A DNA stretch of 64,000 bases, from positions 214,111 through 278,110 of the forward strand of contig CAJTFG010000003.1 in NCBI GenBank assembly GCA_910575705.1. The letters are read 5' to 3'. Both the position numbers and the translations under genes were made by a program. Position 1 is the stretch's first letter; every line of letters starts with the position of its first letter. Under the pieces are notes generated by a model that saw only the letters and a program-made list of their open reading frames with translations, ran no database searches and was not told the DNA's origin. This stretch comes from Erysipelotrichales bacterium (GTDB lineage Bacteria; Bacillota_I; Bacilli_A; Erysipelotrichales; Erysipelotrichaceae). Of this stretch, positions 62,244-64,000 are shown piece after piece.

Positions 62244-62538
62244 AAAAATACTGATCCGCCAGACGATCAAAAGAGCGATCATAGAGATGAACCGCCTGAT
62301 AAACGATCTTTAAACAGCGATGTGCTATTTCTTCCCTTTCTTTTTCACTCTTTTCAGGAAGCTGTTTTAACAAAGCATCATATGCCTGCTTTATGCGATC
62401 CAGCTTTCTTTTTTCCGCCTCTGTCAGCAACGGGAGCGCCGAAATGACAATAAAGCGCATGATCCCTTTCAAAAGTCTGCTTCTTTGCGGATAATTTTTA
62501 TAAAATGCAATCAGTTCTTCATCGGTATAAACAAACAT
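62227..62538 (-). CDS. Small helical protein of unknown function
   Basis: The 103-residue protein (MFVYTDEELIAFYKNYPQRS, then helical charged segments) has no recognisable family. The ATG at 62538 follows GGAGGGATCG at good distance, and a longer frame reaching 62574 lacks a start signal. Its 3' end overlaps the convergent cca gene by 17 bases. No signal or membrane segment apart from one moderately hydrophobic helix (FIVISALPLL). Expression is plausible but function unknown. Confidence 0.65.
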   Translation of the reverse strand: MFVYTDEELIAFYKNYPQRSRLLKGIMRFIVISALPLLTEAEKRKLDRIKQAYDALLKQLPEKSEKEREEIAHRCLKIVYQAVHLYDRSFDRLADQYFSKIYN

Positions 62539-62713
62539 ACGATCCCTCCTGCTATATAATCTGCCCACAATCACAAAATAATTTCATAATCAGCATATGC
62601 CGCCAAATACATATTCTGCCTAAAATCCTGCTTTTCCTTGAATTCTTCAAACAATAAGTTTAAAATAAAGATAGAGTATCTTTTAATGTATATAGAAGAA
62701 AGCAGGGGTATGC

Positions 62714-63847
62714 ATGTATAAATCAAGAGAGAATGATTATCAAAGAAGATATGATGACAGCGAGCCACAAAGCTCCTATGGATATGAATCCAGCCGTCCA
62801 CACTATCAAGAAGATCGTTATAATAACAACGATGACGATTTCTATGGACAGATCATGAGAAATGCCAGCAGAAATAAACCGTATCGAAGCGAACCAAAAC
62901 AAGATTACGACACCTTTGAAAAAAGTTATGACGAACCGGTTCGCCCTTCCCGCGCAGAGGCTACGGGAAGAATGCCGCGCATTGAAGAAGACCCTTACAC
63001 AAGAATCAGTTACAGCAACGAACGTCCTTCCTACACAGGTAATACAGGCAGTTATCAGGAACCGTATAAAGAACCGGAATATACACAGCCTGTACGAGCT
63101 TATGAACGAACTTCACAATATATGACCGGACAATTCAAAGAACCGGTCGATGACTATTCAAAAACCGGAAACTATCAAAGAGAATCTTATCGAGAGACCC
63201 CGAGCAGAAGAGCAAGGATGCAGGAGGAAAATTATCATTCCAGAGAATCTATGCAAGATCCGTTTGCGGCTGAACAGACATCTTCTCTGCGGCGCCGTCG
63301 GGTAATGGAGGAATCGACATCCTCTTACAGCGGCTTCCCTGAGATGGAAGAAGCTGAAAGAAAAGGTCCGATGACCTTATCCGAAGAATATGAAACAAAG
63401 CAGAAAAAGAAAAAAACAAAACAGAAGTCCAATAAAAAGAAAGCGGTGAAAACAGCTGTAAAGGCTCCTGTTGATACGAGCATGTATGGGAAATTCCTAA
63501 AGAGTAACTTACTGATCCTGCTGATCGCTCTTATCAATATGGTAGCTGTTTCCCTGATTATAACCAGTGTCCTATACACGCAGTTTCTGAAAAATTACAT
63601 CATACAACCGAGTCTTACTGATGATATGATCAAAACGTGTCTGATGCTGGCGCCTCTGTTCGCTTATCAGGTTGCAGGATTGCATTGCGGATACGCCTTG
63701 CTGAAAGACAAGATCGAACATACGAAGACGGGTGTCAAGATCCTGCTCTCTCCGCTTCTGTTTATCGCTTTCGAAGTTACAGGTTTCTTTTGCGAGATCC
63801 CGTATCTGATCTACTGCGCTATAAAAATGCAGGATGAAGATGAATAA
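62714..63847 (+). CDS. Large-disordered-region membrane protein, unknown function
   Basis: The 377-residue protein has an N-terminal about 220 residues of low complexity, rich in Tyr, Arg, Glu, Ser and Asn (MYKSRENDYQRRYDDSEPQS), then a Lys-rich stretch (residues 229-250) and three predicted helices at about 265-287, 309-328 and 342-368. The N-terminus should lie in the cytoplasm and be disordered, with the C-terminal part in the membrane. No family recognised. Clear start after AGCAGGGG. A coiled or scaffold role is possible. Immediately followed by an IS element. Confidence 0.72.
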   Translation: MYKSRENDYQRRYDDSEPQSSYGYESSRPHYQEDRYNNNDDDFYGQIMRNASRNKPYRSEPKQDYDTFEKSYDEPVRPSRAEATGRMPRIEEDPYTRISYSNERPSYTGNTGSYQEPYKEPEYTQPVRAYERTSQYMTGQFKEPVDDYSKTGNYQRESYRETPSRRARMQEENYHSRESMQDPFAAEQTSSLRRRRVMEESTSSYSGFPEMEEAERKGPMTLSEEYETKQKKKKTKQKSNKKKAVKTAVKAPVDTSMYGKFLKSNLLILLIALINMVAVSLIITSVLYTQFLKNYIIQPSLTDDMIKTCLMLAPLFAYQVAGLHCGYALLKDKIEHTKTGVKILLSPLLFIAFEVTGFFCEIPYLIYCAIKMQDEDE

Positions 63848-63886
63848 AACTATAATAAAAACTGCAGCTGCATAGAATTTCTGATA

Positions 63887-64000
63887 TGTACCCTCTTTGC
63901 TGGACAAAGAAAATCCAGTAAGGAGGGTTATTTTTATGCGGTATAGTTATGAATTCAAAAGAAAGTGTGTTGAAATGTATCGGCAAGGTATATTGCCAGA
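63887..64000 (+). mobile_element. Left end of an IS3-family insertion element (cut by window)
   Basis: A TGTACCCTCTTTGCTGGAC sequence beginning TG, as in IS3-family terminal repeats, precedes an AAGGAGGG ribosome binding site and a transposase start. The rest lies beyond the window. The exact end and the inverted repeat partner cannot be seen. Confidence 0.6.
63936..64000 (+). CDS. IS3-family OrfA transposase, N-terminus only
   Basis: The 21 visible codons read MRYSYEFKRKCVEMYRQGIL, the start of the helix-turn-helix in IS3/IS150-type OrfA. Ribosome binding site AAGGAGGG is 7 bases upstream. Cut by the window end. Confidence 0.8.
   Translation, partial: MRYSYEFKRKCVEMYRQGILP

Noticed and set aside
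62597..62713. Small coding frames in the 175-base gap before the disordered protein gene
   Set aside because: Frames here lack ribosome binding sites, have no conserved features, and the bases look like promoter DNA.

Overview
The window looks like chromosomal DNA from a low-to-mid GC, Gram-positive, fermentative gut Firmicute. Supporting signs are near-universal AGGAGG-type ribosome binding sites, U-rich intrinsic terminators, lipoproteins and single-membrane exporters, and pyruvate formate-lyase instead of an aerobic pyruvate enzyme. FeoAB, type III pantothenate kinase and the NAD salvage pair pncA-pncB fit the same picture. Gene content and sequence flavour suggest Erysipelotrichaceae (Clostridium innocuum/Amedibacillus-like), but this is inferred and not proven. 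Most of the window is ordinary, densely packed, operon-organised housekeeping and transport DNA. There are three small accessory patches and two insertion elements.

Layout. 1-1391: coenzyme A genes (end of coaBC, coaX). 1529-9683: XRE regulator, YitT protein, HAD phosphatase, ung, ABC-F ATPase, RsmF-type rRNA methylase, an unknown protein and a lipoprotein. 9719-13510: AlaX-type editing protein, a methyltransferase, patatin-like lipase, flavodoxin. 13588-14265: an IS200-type element with only tnpA. 14295-18684: heterodimeric ABC exporter under a divergent MerR regulator with a classic 19-bp-spacer promoter. 18708-20582: GntR-controlled ABC-2 exporter. 20713-25000: SDR oxidoreductase, a pair of decayed tandem repeats, a 30-aa membrane peptide, a CAP-domain protein, a small XRE regulator, AzlCD. 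25105-28873: pyruvate formate-lyase locus. 28921-36355: MFS transporter, a small conserved protein, an aminotransferase paired with a P-loop protein of unknown role, pyrR, and an SGNH/MBOAT O-acylation pair. 36482-43895: TMEM165/GDT1 exporter, membrane protein, pncB, pncA, feoB, feoA, gdhA. 43948-48228: Fbp-type ABC importer in one operon with an HTH-fused cytidylyltransferase-like protein. 48511-51400: XRE regulator, an AT-rich decaying island with frameshifted fragments and VanZ, then tRNA-Leu and tRNA-Cys. 51496-64000: thioredoxin-like lipoprotein, U32 protein, split ThrE exporter, lipid kinase, thioesterase, glycerate kinase, AGCS symporter, GT51 glycosyltransferase, mnmM, cca, a disordered membrane protein, and the first bases of an IS3-family element.

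The most notable system is the pyruvate formate-lyase locus. The catalytic body (pflB, 665 aa, with the Cys-Cys dyad) and the glycyl-radical domain (76 aa, RVSGY motif) are two separate, translationally coupled genes rather than one polypeptide. A ZTP (pfl-motif) riboswitch lies directly upstream, and the activase gene pflA overlaps a small thioredoxin-like gene just beyond it. Between the riboswitch and the thioredoxin gene, on the opposite strand, sits a very short hydrophobic reading frame with a perfect Shine-Dalgarno sequence and a strong terminator, a candidate small toxin-like or regulatory peptide. Other points of interest are the P-loop protein coupled to a class V aminotransferase, the HTH-nucleotidyltransferase fusion with its ABC importer, and the frameshifted AT-rich island beside the tRNA genes.
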